This document shows, one piece after another, positions 5,801 through 6,595 of a stretch of 6,595 nucleotides of DNA. Positions within the stretch are counted from its first letter, which is position 1, and each line of letters opens with the position of its first letter. The position numbers and the translations under genes are program-made. The stretch lies in contig CADEGS010000238.1 in assembly GCA_902826945.1 (NCBI GenBank), positions 1 to 6,595 of the forward strand, in the 5' to 3' direction. Source of the stretch: an uncultured bacterium (GTDB lineage: Bacteria > Planctomycetota > UBA1135 > GCA-002686595). Under the pieces are notes generated by a model, which searched no databases, was not told where the DNA came from, and was given only the letters and a program-made list of their open reading frames with translations.

Positions 5801-6274
5801 CTGTGGGAGCGCGGCTTCAGCCAGCCCGTGCCGTTCGAGGGCCGGGACGACCTCGAGTGGTTCGACTGGGAGCGCCTGGCGCCCGAGCCGCGCTGGAACC
5901 AGCACGCCGGGCGCTACACGCGCTTCGGCGACACGCTGCCGCTCGTGACGGCGATCGACGACCGCTTCGTCATCATGGGCGCGGGCGACGCGCTGACGCT
6001 GCGCTTCGACGCCTCCGCCCTGCCGCCGCCGCGCGCGGGCTGGACGCGCGACTGGCTCCTGTTCCTCGACGGCTGGGCCAAGGACCGCGACCCGAACACG
6101 GTCGAGGCGTTGCACGTCGAGCCGCTGCCCTTCCACGCGATGAGCGGCTACCCCTACGCTGCGGACGAGCGCTTCCCCGACGACGAGGCGCACCGCGCCT
6201 GGCAGCGCGAGTGGAACACGCGCCCGGCGCGGGCCTGGATCCCCCCGCTCGCCTCCCCCGTCGACCGCCCCTGA
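2822..6274 (+). CDS. Large TPR / FG-GAP (seven-repeat propeller) / ASPIC-like lipoprotein, CRTAC1-like
   Basis: 1150 residues. The signal peptide ends in the lipobox LGGC with Cys26; Gly27 at +2 does not suggest inner-membrane retention. Helical TPR-like repeats span about 30-190, clearest at 74-107 and 109-142. Seven FG-GAP/VCBS-like repeats follow, anchored by Asp303, 363, 416, 468, 517, 564 and 615. The last five carry DxDx-type putative calcium-binding loops starting at 408, 460, 509, 556 and 607. Residues 644-706 resemble an ASPIC/UnbV domain (GVGARVE 648-654, VTWPN 684-688, AGVSYV 699-704). The remaining 440 residues belong to a type I recall after such domains in Acidobacteriota and related bacteria, with DHPADVEVFPNERF (793-806), GWFFWTDASVN (888-898), GFPAGKLKT (934-942) and EPLPFHAMSGYPY (1100-1112). 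Likely a periplasmic or surface-anchored binding protein; ligand unknown and no catalytic motif seen. The ATG at 2822 is chosen because it gives the lipoprotein signal; a GTG three codons earlier (2813) is possible. No Shine-Dalgarno sequence is visible. Open frame upstream to 2396 is spurious. Confidence 0.92.
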   Translation: MDQRTNPRGAPLPLVCLALGLLLGGCGKDEPSSAGAELLAARDRAAEFGLWQKDGWADARKALEPIVARADASGEDLLRMACALLGAGLPDEALPYVERAAKLEPDSPVLHWCRFRIARIAYDNETALRELQEVRRLAPDDVASRLAIGMVLSDLAMDEPGKGYESRALEALETFVALPPETTAAWRVTALFRLSSLLGRLGEEQRSQERFAQYQRMVDQGIDSPGEPEHQPGTLGAIPPGRPDVFAIAKPAAPAPLALREVAGTAGARALAAALFAADPKLEPRPGGPSGEELWSVPPVPLDVVLGGRGGVVLYARSAGGALGSPRQVAQGDVLDVVPFDRGNPSTEPTSFAWRRAGDAEPDLLVALARPGGWELCVLERDGEEWTLSEPFLSGTGALAPGHVLAVDLDHEGDLDLVVASSSGVRVWRDDELDASLAGLTEVTAELPLPAGSYRPIAEDFDGDDDVDLLLVDETGGPPRWLSSERGWRFGDASSQLPRANGRRLCAADLDGTGFADLATLGDALRVHVRGPTGELRATLEWPLPAPAAGDPVACDWDLDGVTDVLWPTEGGGVAGVLAPGLKDGGVGFTLAEGRGAQGPCTLVVADLDGDFDQDVLVLDSLGLREGLGDGPRGALVDLRGYKDNARGVGARVEQRQGLVYRRIHWTGRRELVGGSSGLERLRVTWPNAVKQSYFDLEAGVSYVIWQRPGLVGSCPFLYAWDGQRTSFVTDVLGITPLGLPMAPGLLVPPDHDEYVLVKASQLAPRDGFLELQLTEELREVTYLDRVRLDAIDHPADVEVFPNERFTFPPFPEPHVHTLRAPLAPLSARDDQDRDWTNELAADDRRLASPFEALGGRFQGLARQHALELAFDPERVRAAGRLRLAMTGWFFWTDASVNMAAARHSGAEFVPPLLQIPDPEGGADGWRTVGEPLGFPAGKLKTIVVDVTELVNRDDARLRVVSTLRICWDSIRLATDADDAPLETRSLEPAEARLWERGFSQPVPFEGRDDLEWFDWERLAPEPRWNQHAGRYTRFGDTLPLVTAIDDRFVIMGAGDALTLRFDASALPPPRAGWTRDWLLFLDGWAKDRDPNTVEALHVEPLPFHAMSGYPYAADERFPDDEAHRAWQREWNTRPARAWIPPLASPVDRP

Positions 6275-6284
6275 GGACCCCGGG

Positions 6285-6304
6285 GGCGGCCTCGCGGAGC
6301 CGCC
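6285..6304 (+). terminator. Candidate terminator hairpin after the lipoprotein gene
   Basis: GGCGGC and GCCGCC form a 6-bp stem around an 8-nt loop, beginning 10 bp after the TGA stop codon. The surrounding bases allow alternative GC pairings. No T-tract follows, so this is only a positional candidate. Confidence 0.3.
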
Positions 6305-6326
6305 GCGGCGCTCCTCAAGCCTCGCG

Positions 6327-6338
6327 CGACCGGGGTCG
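6327..6338. promoter_or_regulatory. Inverted repeat upstream of the last gene
   Basis: CGACC-GG-GGTCG is a perfect 5-2-5 inverted repeat, ending 37 bases before the ATG at 6376. It touches GATAGA (6338-6343), the only vaguely -10-like hexamer in this 101-bp gap. It could be an operator at a promoter or chance; the evidence is weak. Confidence 0.2.
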
Positions 6339-6375
6339 ATAGAGCCGACGGCCCCCAGCATCCCCCGAGGCTTCC

Positions 6376-6595
6376 ATGACCGCCCAGCCGACCCCGCCCG
6401 AGACGAGCGCCGCCACCCTCGAGACGCTGCTCCAGCGCTGCCGCACGCTGTGCGAGAGCGCGAGCACCTCGCTCGCCGAGCTGCCCGCCGCGAAGCAGGA
6501 GTTCCTCGTCACGAACCTGCGCGACGCGCTGCAGCACCTCGAGCTGATCCTGCGCGTGCTCGACAAGGAGACGGGCCGCGAGGAGGAGCCGCAGG
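6376..6595 (+). CDS. Uncharacterised helical protein, N-terminal 73 residues (runs off the right edge)
   Basis: I do not recognise this protein. The visible part begins MTAQPTPPET, a short proline/threonine-rich lead. From about residue 14 it looks continuously helical with heptad-like leucine spacing (LETLLQRCRTLCE, then LRDALQHLELILRVLDKE), interrupted near LPAAK (36-40). It contains Cys22 and Cys26 four residues apart and ends in an acidic stretch (GREEEP, 67-72). There is no signal peptide or membrane segment, so it is probably cytoplasmic, perhaps a coiled-coil or helical-bundle protein. GAGG five bases before the ATG serves as a fair Shine-Dalgarno sequence. Codon use matches the neighbours. 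It follows the lipoprotein gene by 101 bp in the same direction, with a possible hairpin between, so co-transcription is uncertain. Confidence 0.75.
   Translation, partial: MTAQPTPPETSAATLETLLQRCRTLCESASTSLAELPAAKQEFLVTNLRDALQHLELILRVLDKETGREEEPQ

Noticed and set aside
2896..6342. A 1148-codon plus-strand frame overlapping the lipoprotein gene
   Set aside because: It is almost entirely Arg, Ala, Gly and Pro, the +1-shifted reading of GC-rich codons, with no recognisable motif.
2807..6361. A 1184-codon open frame on the minus strand opposite the lipoprotein gene
   Set aside because: It is a shadow of the real gene: at very high GC, stop codons are rare in the antisense frame. Its translation is low-complexity Arg/Ala/Val/Glu/His-rich with no domain, while the plus-strand frame has a lipobox, TPRs and FG-GAP repeats.
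1..6595. Mobile element, phage, defence or toxin-antitoxin system
   Set aside because: There is no transposase, integrase, terminal repeats, nuclease or defence domain, and composition is uniform throughout. The gene content looks like ordinary chromosome.

Overview
The window is a very GC-rich (roughly 70-75% by eye), densely coded piece of bacterial chromosome. Five genes are visible, two of them cut by the window edges. I see no mobile element, tRNA, rRNA or CRISPR array. Third codon positions are almost all G or C, so long spurious open frames appear on both strands. The best clues to the host are two secreted proteins. One is a DNRLRE-type wall or surface protein with a C-terminal domain of a style I recall from Planctomycetota (Engelhardtia/Saltatorellus/UBA1135-like genomes). 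The other is a large TPR/FG-GAP/ASPIC-like lipoprotein of a kind common in Planctomycetota and Acidobacteriota. A high-GC planctomycete is my best guess, at moderate confidence, because the assignment rests on memory of protein style and not on a search.

Layout. Positions 1-868 (minus) hold the N-terminal 289 residues of pyruvate kinase, which runs off the left edge. Positions 998-2062 (minus) encode a 354-residue secreted DNRLRE protein. Positions 2254-2556 (minus) encode a 100-residue RRM RNA-binding protein with a glycine tail, preceded by the clearest Shine-Dalgarno sequence in the window. A 265-bp divergent intergenic region (2557-2821) separates this leftward block from a rightward block. 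The rightward block starts with a 1150-residue lipoprotein (2822-6274) and ends with the start of an uncharacterised helical protein (6376 onward), cut by the right edge.

The genes do not form an obvious pathway. The three leftward genes are 129 and 191 bp apart, with palindromes or strong hairpins in both gaps, so they are more likely separate transcription units than one operon. Glycolysis (pyruvate kinase), RNA binding (RRM protein) and cell-surface display (DNRLRE protein and lipoprotein) appear as neighbours by position only.

The most interesting object is the large lipoprotein. It combines a lipobox, a TPR region, seven regularly spaced FG-GAP-like repeats that could form a closed seven-bladed propeller, an ASPIC/UnbV-like segment, and about 440 C-terminal residues of a conserved but functionally unassigned type. 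No defence, biosynthetic or other novel system is evident; apart from this protein the region looks like ordinary chromosome.
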